In this document: positions 45,069 through 56,474 of the stretch, one piece after another
Layout of the letters: the number at the start of each line of letters is the position of its first letter
How positions within the stretch are numbered: position 1 is the first letter of the stretch
The notes under the pieces: generated by a model
What the model was told of the DNA's origin: nothing
The model's input: the letters and a program-made list of their open reading frames with translations, nothing else
Database searches by the model: none
Program-made: the position numbers and the translations under genes
NCBI GenBank assembly: GCA_949752735.1
Contig: OX457053.1
Location: forward strand, 10,984,638 to 11,048,637
Origin: Lumbricus terrestris
Lineage: Eukaryota > Annelida > Clitellata > Crassiclitellata > Lumbricidae
Reading direction: 5' to 3'
Length of the DNA: 64,000 nt

Positions 45069-48000
45069 CTATGTAATTCCTCTACTCAAATAATCAGACA
45101 TAACATTATTGCTCCCCTTGATATAGCGTATCGTAAAGCAATAATTTTGAAGTGCTAGACTCCACCTCATGACTCTCGCATTCTTCATTCTTCCTTCCTT
45201 CATGTACTGTAGTCCGCAGTGGTCCGTCTCAATCACAAACTGCTTTCCACACAAGTACCTGTCAAACCGACTAATTCCCCACATTATCGCTAGACATTCT
45301 CTCTCCTCAACTGAATATCTCGTCTCTCTTTCCAATAGTTTCCTACTCGCATATGCAATCGGGTGGTTTACTCCTTCATACTGCTGTATCAGGACACAAC
45401 CTATTCCTCTTCCCGAAGCATCCGTTTGAATCACGAATTCCTTCTCCAAGTTTGGTAACTTTAGTATTGGTGTCTTAGCAAGTGCTGCTTTCAGCTTACT
45501 AAAACTCTCATCTAATTCCTCGTTCCAATCAACACTATTAGCTGCTGACTTCTTTGTCAAGTCACTTAATGGTGCCATCAGCTCAGCACAATGCGGAATA
45601 AACTTTCTGTAATAGTTTATTGCTCCCAAAAAGCTTCTTATTTGTTTCTTCGTTTTCGGTTGTGGCATCTCCACAATCTTATCTATCGATTCCCCTTTAG
45701 GACTAATGTCGTCGTTGTTTAACGTATGACCCAAGAAATCTATGCGTCCATAGCCTAACGAACATTTCTTTGGTTTCAAAGTCAGGTGAGCATCTCTCAC
45801 TCTTTGAAAAAATTCTCGTAAAATCTTCATATGTTTAGTCCATCCTTCTGTATGAGCTAGTATGTCATCAACATAACTCTCCAGATTCTCGGTTCCATGC
45901 AAAATCTTCCTTATCAGTCTATTATAGCTTGAAGCACTATTTACCAATCCAAATGGTAAAACATTGAATTTATACAACCCACTTGCACAAATGAAAGTCG
46001 TATAATCTTTTGACTCTTCACTCATTGGAATTTGCCAATATCCTTTGCAAAAATCAAACTTGCTATATATTTTGCTGCCACTCAGTTTATTGAAGATATC
46101 CTCGTTTGACATCATCGGCTCTGGATCAAAAACTGTCACTTTGTTCAATTGTTTATAGTTGCAGCACAGTCTATTGCTTCCATCAGCCTTCTTAACAACA
46201 ACAAGCGGTGCTGCGTATGCTGCTTCTGATCTTTCTATTATCCCATTCTCTAACATTAGCTCAATTTCCTTATCAATTTCAGATTGTAGATGATACGGTG
46301 TTGGATATGCTTTCATCCTAACAGGTTCATCACTTGTAAGATGAATCTCGTGTTTCACCATGTCCGTTCTTCCTGGTTTATCTGTGAATATGTCTTGATA
46401 TTCTCTCAGTAATTTCTCTAATTCACCTCTCTGTTCATCTTCTAATTGTGGATTAATATCAACATCCTTGTACGTCTCAGTCTGCTTACTAACATACAAG
46501 TTCAATATCTCCTCCTCTTCATCTTCACCTTCTCTACCATCATGTACAATAGCCGACACATATGCTATTGTCTCAGAACCTGACAATTCTTCTTCACTCC
46601 TCTCGTAATATTTCTTTAGTATGTTGATGTGGTATGTTTTCAGTTTTCCACCATCAACCTCGACTTTATAATCGTAATCTCCGATTTTTCCTCTGACAAC
46701 AAATGGTCCTTGCCATTTCACAAGCATCTTATTATTACAACTCGGCAGTAACAATAGGACTTTATCACCTATCTCCAGTTTTCTATATCGTGCCTTTTTA
46801 TCGTAATACTTCTTGTTCTTCGCATTAGCTTTGTGGATTGCTTTCTGCGCCATGTTACATGTTTCCTCTATACGTTCTCGTAGATCTGTCATATATGTGT
46901 ACACATCCTTCACCTCGTCTTCCACTTTTTCGTTTGTCCACAGTTCCTTCAATATCTGTACCGGACCTCTACAAGATCTTCCGAAGATTAATTCGAAAGG
47001 CGTGTATCCGTGGCTCTCGTGTACAGTATCTCGTAATGCAAAAAGTAGTGGTGCCAAGTACCTGTCCCACTCTTTAACTTGTTCTCCTATCAATTTTCTC
47101 AGTGTTGTCTTAATCGTTCCATTAAGACGTTCTACACAACCATTTCCCATCGCGTGGTATGGACTCGTCATCGTATGCTTGATTAGTAACATTTTGTTTA
47201 CTTCGGCCATTAGTTCTGACGTAAACTGGCTTCCTCTATCTGTATGAATCCTCTGTGGTACGCCCATCGGACAATAAAAGTTAAACAAGGCTTCCGCCAC
47301 TTCCTCGGTACTTATACCTTTCAATGGTATCGCTTCAGGATATCTGGTGCTTAAGTCAATAATCGTTAATACATAACGATATCCTCTCATAGACATTGGC
47401 TCTATGGCTCCTATGATGTCTACACAGACATGCTTAAACGGCACATCCAGCACTGGAAGATGTCCCATCGGTGCCTTGTAGTTCACTTTCTTATCTACAG
47501 CTTTCTGGCATACATCACAACTTAGTATATATCGCCGAACTTCTTGATTTATTCCTGGCCAATAAAATTCATTCACAATCTTATCGTGAGTCTTCTTCAT
47601 GCCCAGATGAGCTGACAGTAGCGAGTTATGTGCTACAGCTAGAACTTTGTTTCTCAACTGTTTCGGAACCATCAACTGCCACTTCGCTTCATCTTTCAAT
47701 ACTTCCTTCCATCTCCGGTACAACAATCCATCTTTCTTTATGTACAGCACTTTTTCTGTACTCTTCTCATCGCCATTCCATTCAGATGCTTTATCCCAGC
47801 AACTCTTCAATGTCTCATCTGTCTTCTGTAATTCTTTTATTTCTTTTGTGGTTATATTTAGGTCGGGCATTTCGGTGACCTTGAGTGGTTTATATTTCAC
47901 CACTTTCTTCGATTCAGCTCTCGTTTCTATTGCTGCTGTTGTCTGATGTGCGTCACTGTTCATGACGTCATCACTTACAACTTTCTCTATTACGTCATCA

Positions 48001-49958
48001 TACTCCGTGCTCATTTCATCACTCTCGAATCTTACTGTCTTCTTGGCATCTTGCCAACGTGAATTAGCATTCACAACTCTCTTGAGTATACCTTTATACT
48101 CAACTTTTTCTTGTTTTTCACTCACAATCGTCTCATCCACTTTCTCTCCTTTGTCACAATTAATCACATTTTCATCCGTGTTCTCATTCGTTACTGTATA
48201 TTTTAACCCTCTCACGCGTCCAATGATTATCGGCTTTACTGGTTCGTCCATAACCATTGCCTCAACTTCACCAGTAAAATACTCGCTCTCAATGTTTACA
48301 TGGGCTGTAGGAAAACACCTTAAGCTCCCATCAACTAGGATGCAGTGCGTTTCCTTCCCAGTCAAATCACTATCTCTGATCAGCGATCTCCTCACAATAC
48401 ACGTACTCGCTCCAGAATCGTAAAGACAATTGGCGTCAACTCCATTGACTTTTGCTTGACATTCGTCTATACTTTCAATGTCAATGCAACCATCTTTCCT
48501 TTCTGTAACTACCGTACTTGCTGCCATGTGTTTCGGTACTTCTTCTTTACCTTTCCTATCCTGGCGTTCTACTGTTCTGTCAACTTCATTTGATTTCGTA
48601 CTATCATTCGTCTGTACAGCCCTGTACGCCCTATTCTCGTAAATTTGTACGGCTGCAGCTGTGTGTTTAACAAACCCTTTGGCTTTATGCACACAATCAA
48701 ATGCTTTATGACCTACCTTTCCGCACGCAAAACAAGTTATCTTGTGTTCTGCTGCCTGCTCTCTGTCCCTACTAAATCCTCTATTCACATTTCCACTGTG
48801 ATTTGTCTCTTTGTTCTGTCGCGTTTCAACTCTTCCTCTGTTTACATTTCCTTGGAATTTCACTCTAGATTTCTCTTCAAATGACTTTCCATTACCTCTG
48901 TCATTATTAAATCTCCCTTGAGGTTTCACAGAATTCTCGGCATATCTGTACCCATGAGCTTCGATGTAGGATTCCGCACATGTCAATGTGTCCTTTAAGC
49001 TCATTTTTCCTTTCTCTTTAATGAACATCCTCAACTCATTACTACAAGTGAGGAAAAATTGATCCTTTAGCAGTAGATCCTCGATTCCTTCGTAGGTCTG
49101 CTTAAATCCTGCTTGTAGCAACCATTGCTGCAAGTATCGCTGCAATCTGTAAATGAAATTTGAAGGAGTCTCTCCTTGTTCCATCTTGCTAGTCTTAAAC
49201 TTGTTACGATACCCTCCTTCTGTTAATTGGAATCTTTTCAGGAGATGCTTCTTTAAACAATCGTAGTCTTGTGTTTCTTCAGCTGACAAACGCTGGTATA
49301 CTTCTAATGCTTTCGACTCAAGATGTCGTGCTAGCATCAGTGACCATGCATCTCTTGGTATCTCGTATGTCGTACACGTCCGCTCAAATCTAAGAAGGTA
49401 CGCATCGAGACAGTCATTTGCCTCGTTAAATATTGGGAATTTAATATTCTTCATCCCCTTATGACTCTGGTTTCCTTGGTGGTTGTCACCCATCGTCATA
49501 TAAGAATCTCCATCATCCCTGTTTCGTCCATCTCTCGATTCTATCTCTCTCAATCTCATTTGAGTTTCGAGTCTCTTATGCTCTAAAGCTTCACTCGCTT
49601 CTCTTGCAAGCCTCGCCTCAGTTGCTTCTCTTTCCAGTCTGACGTCATTTGCTTCTCGCGTAAGCCTTGCCACGTTCATCTCTGCTTCGCGTATCAGTCT
49701 AGCGTCAGCCATCCTCGCCATTTCCATTTCTCTAACTGCTTTTGCCTCAGCAATCTTAGCCGCCTCACGCGCTAGCTCCAATTCATTCTCTCTAGCTGCT
49801 TTAGCATCAGCTAACTTAGCCTTCGCTTCTTCTCGCTCCTCCGCCCTCTGTTGTCGTAATTCGTTCTGTCTGTCTCTGACAAATTCCTTCAACTCTTCAC
49901 CTTCCAACGACTGTGCACGTCCCATATCAATCCATTGTTGCCACTCCGTAATTGACAT
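45069..49958 (-). CDS. Gag-Pol polyprotein, Gmr1 order (PR-INT-RT-RH)
   Basis: A single 1629-codon frame from ATG at 49958. Residues 20-145 form a charged coiled coil of AREAAKIAEAKA type. A gag/SCAN-like domain spans 172-340 and a zinc knuckle CFACGKVGHKAFDC is at 409-422. The protease motif YDSGAS is near 513. The integrase H2C2 finger begins near 780 (HNSLLSAHLG...CDVCQ), then the DDE core with VDIIGA, HTDRGSQF and GCVERLNGT. Reverse transcriptase follows at about 1210-1450 with LPFGLVNS and active site YVDD near 1361, and RNase H starts at TDASGRGIG near 1513. Integrase ahead of reverse transcriptase is unlike normal Ty3/gypsy. Gag and pol are in one frame with no shift. No envelope gene is present. 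Confidence 0.96.
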   Translation of the reverse strand: MSITEWQQWIDMGRAQSLEGEELKEFVRDRQNELRQQRAEEREEAKAKLADAKAARENELELAREAAKIAEAKAVREMEMARMADARLIREAEMNVARLTREANDVRLEREATEARLAREASEALEHKRLETQMRLREIESRDGRNRDDGDSYMTMGDNHQGNQSHKGMKNIKFPIFNEANDCLDAYLLRFERTCTTYEIPRDAWSLMLARHLESKALEVYQRLSAEETQDYDCLKKHLLKRFQLTEGGYRNKFKTSKMEQGETPSNFIYRLQRYLQQWLLQAGFKQTYEGIEDLLLKDQFFLTCSNELRMFIKEKGKMSLKDTLTCAESYIEAHGYRYAENSVKPQGRFNNDRGNGKSFEEKSRVKFQGNVNRGRVETRQNKETNHSGNVNRGFSRDREQAAEHKITCFACGKVGHKAFDCVHKAKGFVKHTAAAVQIYENRAYRAVQTNDSTKSNEVDRTVERQDRKGKEEVPKHMAASTVVTERKDGCIDIESIDECQAKVNGVDANCLYDSGASTCIVRRSLIRDSDLTGKETHCILVDGSLRCFPTAHVNIESEYFTGEVEAMVMDEPVKPIIIGRVRGLKYTVTNENTDENVINCDKGEKVDETIVSEKQEKVEYKGILKRVVNANSRWQDAKKTVRFESDEMSTEYDDVIEKVVSDDVMNSDAHQTTAAIETRAESKKVVKYKPLKVTEMPDLNITTKEIKELQKTDETLKSCWDKASEWNGDEKSTEKVLYIKKDGLLYRRWKEVLKDEAKWQLMVPKQLRNKVLAVAHNSLLSAHLGMKKTHDKIVNEFYWPGINQEVRRYILSCDVCQKAVDKKVNYKAPMGHLPVLDVPFKHVCVDIIGAIEPMSMRGYRYVLTIIDLSTRYPEAIPLKGISTEEVAEALFNFYCPMGVPQRIHTDRGSQFTSELMAEVNKMLLIKHTMTSPYHAMGNGCVERLNGTIKTTLRKLIGEQVKEWDRYLAPLLFALRDTVHESHGYTPFELIFGRSCRGPVQILKELWTNEKVEDEVKDVYTYMTDLRERIEETCNMAQKAIHKANAKNKKYYDKKARYRKLEIGDKVLLLLPSCNNKMLVKWQGPFVVRGKIGDYDYKVEVDGGKLKTYHINILKKYYERSEEELSGSETIAYVSAIVHDGREGEDEEEEILNLYVSKQTETYKDVDINPQLEDEQRGELEKLLREYQDIFTDKPGRTDMVKHEIHLTSDEPVRMKAYPTPYHLQSEIDKEIELMLENGIIERSEAAYAAPLVVVKKADGSNRLCCNYKQLNKVTVFDPEPMMSNEDIFNKLSGSKIYSKFDFCKGYWQIPMSEESKDYTTFICASGLYKFNVLPFGLVNSASSYNRLIRKILHGTENLESYVDDILAHTEGWTKHMKILREFFQRVRDAHLTLKPKKCSLGYGRIDFLGHTLNNDDISPKGESIDKIVEMPQPKTKKQIRSFLGAINYYRKFIPHCAELMAPLSDLTKKSAANSVDWNEELDESFSKLKAALAKTPILKLPNLEKEFVIQTDASGRGIGCVLIQQYEGVNHPIAYASRKLLERETRYSVEERECLAIMWGISRFDRYLCGKQFVIETDHCGLQYMKEGRMKNARVMRWSLALQNYCFTIRYIKGSNNVMSDYLSRGIT

Positions 49959-50282
49959 TCTTACTTACTCACTTTTGGTTAAGTAGTAATAAATTTAACG
50001 CTCAAATATGCGCTATACAATTTCACACTCGCTTATAATAATTATTAAAATTATTAAGCGTCACACTAATGCTCCCTCTTAACGTAATACAATCTCTGGT
50101 GTATGTTACGCAATAAGGATTATCGCACCGACTCTAATGATGTATTAATTAAGCATTAATGTCAGCGTTGCGCTGATGTCCTTTAACATTCAAATAACTT
50201 TGCATTTTAATCAGTTTTGTCTCTTCAAGATAAATGTCAGTAAAGTTCAATTTAATTAACAATAATATTGTCAATTATATAT

Positions 50283-50300
50283 CCCGACGCGAGCATCCCA
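50283..50300 (-). promoter_or_regulatory. Primer-binding site of Gmr1-like element
   Basis: Minus-strand TGGGATGCTCGCGTCGGG, two bases after the 5' LTR. tRNA not identified. It differs from the site in elements A and B. Confidence 0.75.
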
Positions 50301-50302
50301 TT

Positions 50303-51366
50303 TGTAGCCACCTATTATTAGCATATGCTCATTTTAGCAGGTATCAAACATGTACTGCATTTAAATAGCCAGTTCAAAGAGAAACCAATTCTTTTAAATG
50401 TAAAATATATTGATTACTATTAAAGAAACAATACAATTATGCAGTGTCTCCTATTTACCTATTGGCGTTGATTGATTACTAGATTTATTATGTTTCTTAG
50501 CTTCACTTGAGTGTAGAATTCGTTCTAGTTCATCGTCCGCCAAATTCTGTAAATCGTCGTAGTTCCGATCCTTGTATTTCGACAACCAAGTGTCCTCGAA
50601 TATGCAGTGGAATAATATATACCGAAGATATTTCGCAGTCCAGGCCGAACAACGAAATTCCAAGGAGTATATTTTGTATTCACAAATGCCAGTATTCTTA
50701 CTCGAATGAATGTAATGTGTCACAATTCCAGCGTACACATTAACGTCCAGATCAACCGTGTGATCATCAATGTTTGAATCAACCGTGTGATTATCTCCAA
50801 CGACTCTCTCCAATGTTCGTAGAATTCAAAATCCTCGAGCAAACTCTTCACCCACGAATGACGATAGTTCTCCAAACTCCAGAATTTACCTCGATCGCAA
50901 AAACTTTTTCGAAAACTTAACGTCCGTTGGCCACCCTTCTTCTCAACGTCGAAGGTGCCACATACCAATCATTCTGCCGCTAATTTCACTTAAGAGTTCA
51001 TTTGCCGCAACAAAATGACCCTTCGCCATTAGCTCCAACTGCAGAAATCGATCTTTCAACCGTTTCTGTCGATGACGTGTGTTTAATCAGTTAGACTGCG
51101 TTTTAATTGGCTTACGCGTCGTTACGTTGTTTTTGTTGCCATAGTCTCCAATAGCAACCAACGCTTATCAGTCTCGCTGCACTTCTTTAGCGCTTCTGTG
51201 GTTTCGTTTGCTGATCATATTACTAAATATTAATTCTTCTAACAACGCCAATTAACTAACTAATTAAATCAACGCCACTACATTGTCTGACTTAACTTCT
51301 ACCTATAATTAACACTTAATACTAGACAAGTTAGATTGATAGATAATAGCGATTTAATACGCTACA
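50303..51366 (-). repeat. 5' LTR of Gmr1-like element
   Basis: A 1064-bp copy starting TGTAGCG and ending GGCTACA in minus orientation. Contains the open frames described at 50451-50968. Confidence 0.95.
50451..50968 (-). CDS. LTR-internal open frames of unknown function
   Basis: Two overlapping minus frames lie wholly within the LTR: 50968-50720 (82 codons, with SWVKSLLEDFEFYEHW) and 50813-50451 (120 codons, with NVYAGIVTHYIHSSKN and YILFHCIFEDTWLSKY). They look like one protein of about 170 residues broken by a frame change near 50810, since the homology-like character (aromatic, charged, no repeats) passes from one frame to the other. Both LTRs keep both frames. I do not recognise a family. 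It could be an accessory protein or chance. Confidence 0.4.
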
Positions 51367-52627
51367 GGGGGGATACTCCGTTTCGTGTCACCGGCATACC
51401 GTCGGTGAAATGGTGATGCGGAACAGGGTTGAGGATCGACCGCCTGAGGACCTATTAAACCGAAGTCATGGACACGACCGCTTTTGGACTTGGCTACGTA
51501 GGGATTGTTTGATTTGTTTCTCTCTGTGATGTTGATGTTGAACTTTTTTGTCTTGTATATCCTTTGACTTCAACACAGTTTCGAAAAGGTCAAGAAATAA
51601 TCGTGGGACCTAGATAGAAAAAGTTTGTATCGAGTCCATACAACTCTGGTTGCGCATGTAAGTACAATAATGGGTAGCACAGACAAGACATTGATCAAAG
51701 ATGCAACGAGATAGGGAAGGACAGACAAATAGAAGCAAGCAGCCATATGAGGAAAGAGTCAGAGACACGCAGACAGACAGGCAGACGTCATGTTGATTAG
51801 CAGCAGCAGCAATCAAAGCAGATGCTTGGGACTTGGAAGGAGTCGTTTTGCTGGTCTTCTGAATGCTTCTGCATCGCGTGCACGCGACCGAAGAGATCAA
51901 AACAGACCCGGATTAGAGGATTAAGGATACTCTGACATCTGCGACTCATTCCTTTTCTTGGTGTTGTTCTGTCCGTTTGTCTGGTTCCTCCTCCTCCTCG
52001 TCGTCTTCTTCTTCTTCCTTTTCTTCTCCTCCTACTCCTCTTCTTCCTCCTCCTCCGCCATGTTTTCTTCTTTATCCTCCTCGTCCTCGTTCTAGTCTTC
52101 GTCCGCGTGCATGCCCTCCTCCTTGTCCTCCTCCTTGCCTTCCTCCTTATCCTCCTCCTTGTCCTCCTCCTTGTCCTCCTCTTTTCCTCCACCATCTTTT
52201 CTTCTTTTTCCTCCTCGTCCTCGTTCTAGTCCTCGTCCGCTTGCTTGTCCTCCTCCGCCTCCTTGTCCTCCTCTCCCTCTTCCTCGTCTTCTCCGCGCTT
52301 GTTTTCTCATTTTCGTTTTTTGTTTAATTGATTATCCGTTAATGTTAATACTTTCAAGCTACATGTAGGGCTGTAGGGCTTTAAGCAGATGCCAACTATT
52401 GACTATGCATTATTAAGTTCTTGGAAGGCGATTGGCAGATGGTCAGATGCGTATACGTAAATAATACATAATATTAATGCAGAGTCTATAGTTAGTAGGC
52501 CTATACATGTACCTGCTTCGCCTGCTGGCAACCCATTTCGGTGTCTGTGCACGAATTCAGGTTTAACATATATATGTAGGCCACTGAAGGAGCGAAACTG
52601 AATGAAGAAAGCAACATTAACTGTTGT
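51367..52627. other. Intron between SUEL exon and Gmr1-like element
   Basis: No exon was recognised. A polypyrimidine tract of CCT/CTT triplets covers 51979-52312, and open frames through it on either strand (Ser/Pro-rich or Arg/Lys-rich) are composition artefacts. Confidence 0.6.
51979..52312. repeat. Polypyrimidine (CCT/CTT)n tract
   Basis: About 330 bp of imperfect CTC/CTT triplets with two internal copies of a segment around CTCGTCCTCGTTCTAGTC (52078 and 52215). Confidence 0.9.
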
Positions 52628-52770
52628 GGGGCGCGGTGGTGTAGTCGTCATGTTCGTTACCTTGCAGCCGGAGGGTTGCAGGTTCGAATCCACCTCAAGC
52701 CGCCTCGTAGAGACCTTGAGCAAGTCCTTCACTCGCAATTGCACGTGTGCACTGTCCGCGCTGTAGTCGT
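52628..52770 (+). repeat. tRNA-derived SINE, family 1 copy b
   Basis: GGGGCGCGGTGGTGTAGTCG, B box GGTTCGAATCC, body AAGTCCTTCACTCGCAATTG: the same as 1859-2047 in the opposite orientation. Confidence 0.78.
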
Positions 52771-52893
52771 ATATCAAATACGAGAAATAAATTTAAAAAA
52801 ATACAAAAAACCAACATCTAGTAAATAAATAAATAAATAAACAAAAATAATAATAAAAATTAAATACAAACAATATCTCTTTTTTCGTCTCAC

Positions 52894-53241
52894 CTGATTG
52901 AACGCAGCTGTAGGTCAACGCGACGTAGTTGGTCTGCTTCGGCTGCTTTGGACAAAACTCATTGTTGACGGCATCCGTTTCGTATGATTTCGACTTCAAC
53001 TGACACGAGTTCTTTTCTTCGCAGCCACGAACGGCGGCTGTGTACTGGGCATCGAACTGCTGATAGATATTGAACTGAGGAAGCGATGGACTGTCCGGTG
53101 GTGGGTCAGAATCGTCGCTGATGTTGAGGCAACAGAGAGGATGGATCTTGTATTGTGCGTTCGTTATGCGGATCACCTGACCCACTGGACACCAGCTTCC
53201 GTTTGGAAAGGATTGACCGGCGCATCGACCAAGCGTATGGT
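52894..53241 (-). CDS. Exon: SUEL/rhamnose-binding-lectin-like module
   Basis: The 348-nt exon is phase 1-1, with acceptor CGTTTCTTTCACAG and donor G|GTGAGA, and encodes 116 residues. The pattern follows galactose/rhamnose-binding SUEL lectin domains (also found in latrophilins): CPVGQVIRITNAQYKI near the start, AAVRGCEEKNSCQLK in the middle, and a C-terminal YVALTYSC matching the family's KYLxVxYxC. The usual YGR after the Ala is YKI here, and an acidic/proline insert (SDDSDPPPDSPSLPQ) follows the first strand, so sugar binding may be altered. It lies between the PAN-like exons and the first mucin-like linker. The match is by motif only. Confidence 0.7.
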
Positions 53242-53540
53242 CTGTGAAAGAAACGCGGTGTTTTGAATTAGCAGCAGACGAAGCAACTTGGTATCGCAGG
53301 TTTCAGTTGTTTGGCAAACCGAAAGGAACATTAGGATTTAGGAGAGCAATTCTTCACTCTTCAGTGCTAGAGTTGCAGATCTGTGGAACGGTTTAGATGA
53401 CAACACTGCATGTCTCGAGGTGGACACAGTCACAGTTTAAGAAGAAGCTAGGAAAATTTGACTGTTAAGTGTTCCATGTTTATTTGGAGTGGTTCTAACA
53501 CAGTCTTCTGAACCACAAAAACCCTTGCCATGCTACTTTG

Positions 53541-54007
53541 TGTCATATTATGTTATGCTATATCATGTTATGTTATGTTATATCATGTTATGTTATATCA
53601 TGCTATGCTGTGTTATGCTATGTTATGTTATGTTATGTCATGATATGCTATGTTATGCTATGCTTTATTATGCTATGCTATGTTATGTTGTGTCATGATG
53701 TGCTATGCTATGTTATGCTATGCTTTGTTATGCTATGCTTTGTTATGTTATGTTATGCTTTGTTATGTTATGCTATGCTATGCTTTGTTATGCTATGTTA
53801 TGTTATGTTGTGTCATGATGTGCTATGTTATGTTATGCTATGCTTTGTTATGCTATGTTATGTTATGTTATGTCATGTCATGTTATATCATGTTATGTTA
53901 TGTTATATCCTGTTATGTTATGTTATATCATGTTATGTTATGTTATGCTATGTTATGTTATGTCATGTTATGTTATTCTATGTTATGCTATGTCATGTCA
54001 TGTTATT
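53541..54007. repeat. (ATGTT/ATGCT)n pentanucleotide array
   Basis: About 465 bp of TATGT, TATGC and TATCA five-base units. The Met-Leu-Cys-Tyr frames it opens are artefacts. It lies in the intron between PAN-like module 2 and the SUEL exon. Confidence 0.95.
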
Positions 54008-54127
54008 GTTAACAGTTATGCACTGAGAGGATGTTCAACGGCGATCAAGTCTGGAACTCAGTCTGCAACTGGTAATTAAAATGAATAAGCTACTCACTTA
54101 CCTACCCACTTACTTGCTAGGCCACTA

Positions 54128-54741
54128 CAGGGTGGGCCATAAAAGTAACCCCTAAGGTTTTTTGCCCATATCTTGGCCAGAAGTAAGAATTTCGAAATGA
54201 AATTTTACAGGCTTAAAGACAATTCAAAAAACTGTTGTCAAATGAACTTGGTAGTGCTTCACAACTTGTGTTCAATGTGCCCACCACCAGTGCCAAAACT
54301 TCTTTTGAGTCTCTTTGCAAAGTTCTCGATGGACCTGTTGACTAATCTGACAGATCCCCTATTTACCAATTTAATTGTCATCTTGCTAAGTGACTTCTCA
54401 GTGATGTGCAGCTTCGCTGGTACCCTGTTTCTCTGTTAAATAGTAATAATAATGATTATCTGGCAAAATCAAGGCTACGTGTTAGCAAATATTTAAGATG
54501 ACTCAATAAAATTGTGTTCTTGTTAATTTTTTGTGTTACCATACTGAATCGTCAAAAAACGACGGTGGTCTCACTGAATGTGGTATAACTTTTGTTCTGT
54601 TTGAAATATTTTGATGAAATCTGGCCATCATGAGTAGATATGAATTGTCTTTAAGCCTGTAAAATTTCATTTTGATATTCTTACTTCTGGCCAAGATATG
54701 GGCAAAAACCCGTAGAGGGTTACTTTTTATGGCCCACCCTG
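54128..54741. mobile_element. Mariner-like non-autonomous element with ~100-bp TIRs
   Basis: Ends CAGGGTGGGCCATAAAAGT and its inverse, flanked by TA on both sides (54126-54127, 54742-54743), as for Tc1/mariner elements. Inverted repeats extend about 100 bp (AAGTAAGAATTTCGAAATGA on the left). The 400-bp core has no intact transposase. A short relative is at 62680-62828. Confidence 0.87.
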
Positions 54742-54767
54742 TATATGCAAAACAGAGCTGGACCCAC

Positions 54768-55031
54768 CTGTCGTCACAGGTGCAGGACATGTTCTGTTCA
54801 GACGATACTGAACCGTGTTCTCGTCATCGAACGTCAGGTCCGACGTCAGATCATCCACACTCGTGTGCAACCAACATGGAGAACCGTCGGATTTCTCGTT
54901 GAAGTCGATCGCCACACAGTCTGGACTGTAGCGACAGACGGCAAAGCAGTCGCTCGCCAACCAGTAGCTCTGGCTCTGGATTCCGTTGAGGGAGAGCTGA
55001 CCAGGAAATCGACTCCATTCAATAAGACAAT
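54768..55031 (-). CDS. Exon: PAN/apple-like module 2
   Basis: The 264-nt exon is phase 1-1; its acceptor follows CTTGCTTCAG and its donor is G|GTGGGT. It encodes about 88 residues from DCLIEWSRFPGQLSLNG to RLNRTCPAPVTTG. It has the same six-cysteine plan as the preceding exon: DCFAVCRYSPDCVAIDF, PCWLH, and NRTC at the end. A mariner-like element ends only about 25 bp downstream of the donor, inside the next intron, so the exon itself is intact. A long (TAA)n microsatellite starts just upstream of the acceptor. Confidence 0.72.
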
Positions 55032-55091
55032 CTGAAGCAAGTTTGTAGGTTGCGTTAGACTTTAGAAACTGCGCCCTGGTGGTAACTGGTT

Positions 55092-55249
<158 letters not shown>

Positions 55250-55365
55250 CACTCAATAAACACTCATTTTCAGAGGCACTTTCGCAAGCCTGGAGGCAGA
55301 CTGGTTTTATAGCAGTATAGTTAGAGCGACGTTCCTGAGGGATCCTAAACACCTCGGGGCAAAAA

Positions 55366-55689
<324 letters not shown>

Positions 55690-56189
55690 TAGTAATAATC
55701 GCTTGTCTGATTACTTGGACAATTCTCGTTGCTTCTGTACTGTTACCTGTCCAGTTTTTGCGCTGTCTGAGCTCTTGTTCGCAGTCTATTATTGCGCACA
55801 TGTGCCAGCCAAAGTACGATGCTTATACATGAACAACACGGCCAATGCAGGATTGCAGGTGCGTAATAAAGAAAACTTCAATGAATAGGTAACTGTCAAT
55901 GTATGTCTGAATGCATGCAGACATGTCTGTCTGTACTCCTGGATGTACGTGTGTATGTACGTGTACATGTATGTATGAATGAATGTATTTATTCATCTTT
56001 GCATGAATGAACTCTGGTAATCATGTCAAATGTTGAAAAGACTGCTGCGATAGTTTTATGCGCAGGCGAACCATTGAGGAATTTTTTTATAGAGTTCACA
56101 AGAAATAGAAGACCACTACGAGGAAAAGTGTAGCCTATAAATATATCTATATATCGATTATATACGAATAGTACATACATACATACATA

Positions 56190-56302
56190 AATCACTTAAG
56201 TCTTTTTCTTTAGACGTGCGCTTAACTTGGAGCGCTCCCGAGTAGCTTACTTGAAGAGGCGCTATATATAGGTCAGCAAAATGAATGAATGAATGAATGA
56301 AT
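56190..56302 (+). repeat. LINE/SINE 3' tail with (GAAT)n
   Basis: GGAGCGCTCCCGAGTAGC, GAGGCGCTATATATAGGTC, then (GAAT)n. A further copy of this tail, TTGGCGCTATATAAATCG, is at 56700-56785, just beyond the PAN-like exon 1 donor. Confidence 0.65.
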
Positions 56303-56333
56303 ATATGAGTGCATGTATACAACTACACATAGA

Positions 56334-56474
56334 TACATACACACATACATACATACATACATACATACATACATACATACATACATACATACATACATAC
56401 ATACATACATACATACATACATACATACATACATACATACATACATACATACATACATACATACATACATACAA
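56334..56474. repeat. (CATA)n microsatellite
   Basis: About 35 tetranucleotides between the two PAN-like exons. Confidence 0.96.

Larger units (their letters stand above)
43842..51366 (-). mobile_element. Gmr1-like Ty3-type LTR retrotransposon (nearly intact)
   Basis: A 7.5-kb minus-strand element bounded by 1064-bp LTRs (43842-44905 and 50303-51366) that differ at only a few bases, with target duplication GGGGG. Primer-binding site and polypurine tract are present and one long gag-pol frame is intact, so it may be active. The pol order is protease, integrase, reverse transcriptase, RNase H, the arrangement described for the Gmr1 clade of deuterostomes. It lies in the intron between the SUEL exon and linker L1. 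Confidence 0.95.

Noticed and set aside
51797..52327. Arg/Lys-rich and Ser/Pro-rich frames
   Set aside because: Simple polypyrimidine/polypurine composition; no motif, and no splice structure.
53538..54026. A 162-codon Met-Leu-Cys-Tyr-rich frame
   Set aside because: Produced by the five-base ATGTT/ATGCT array, open in all three plus frames.
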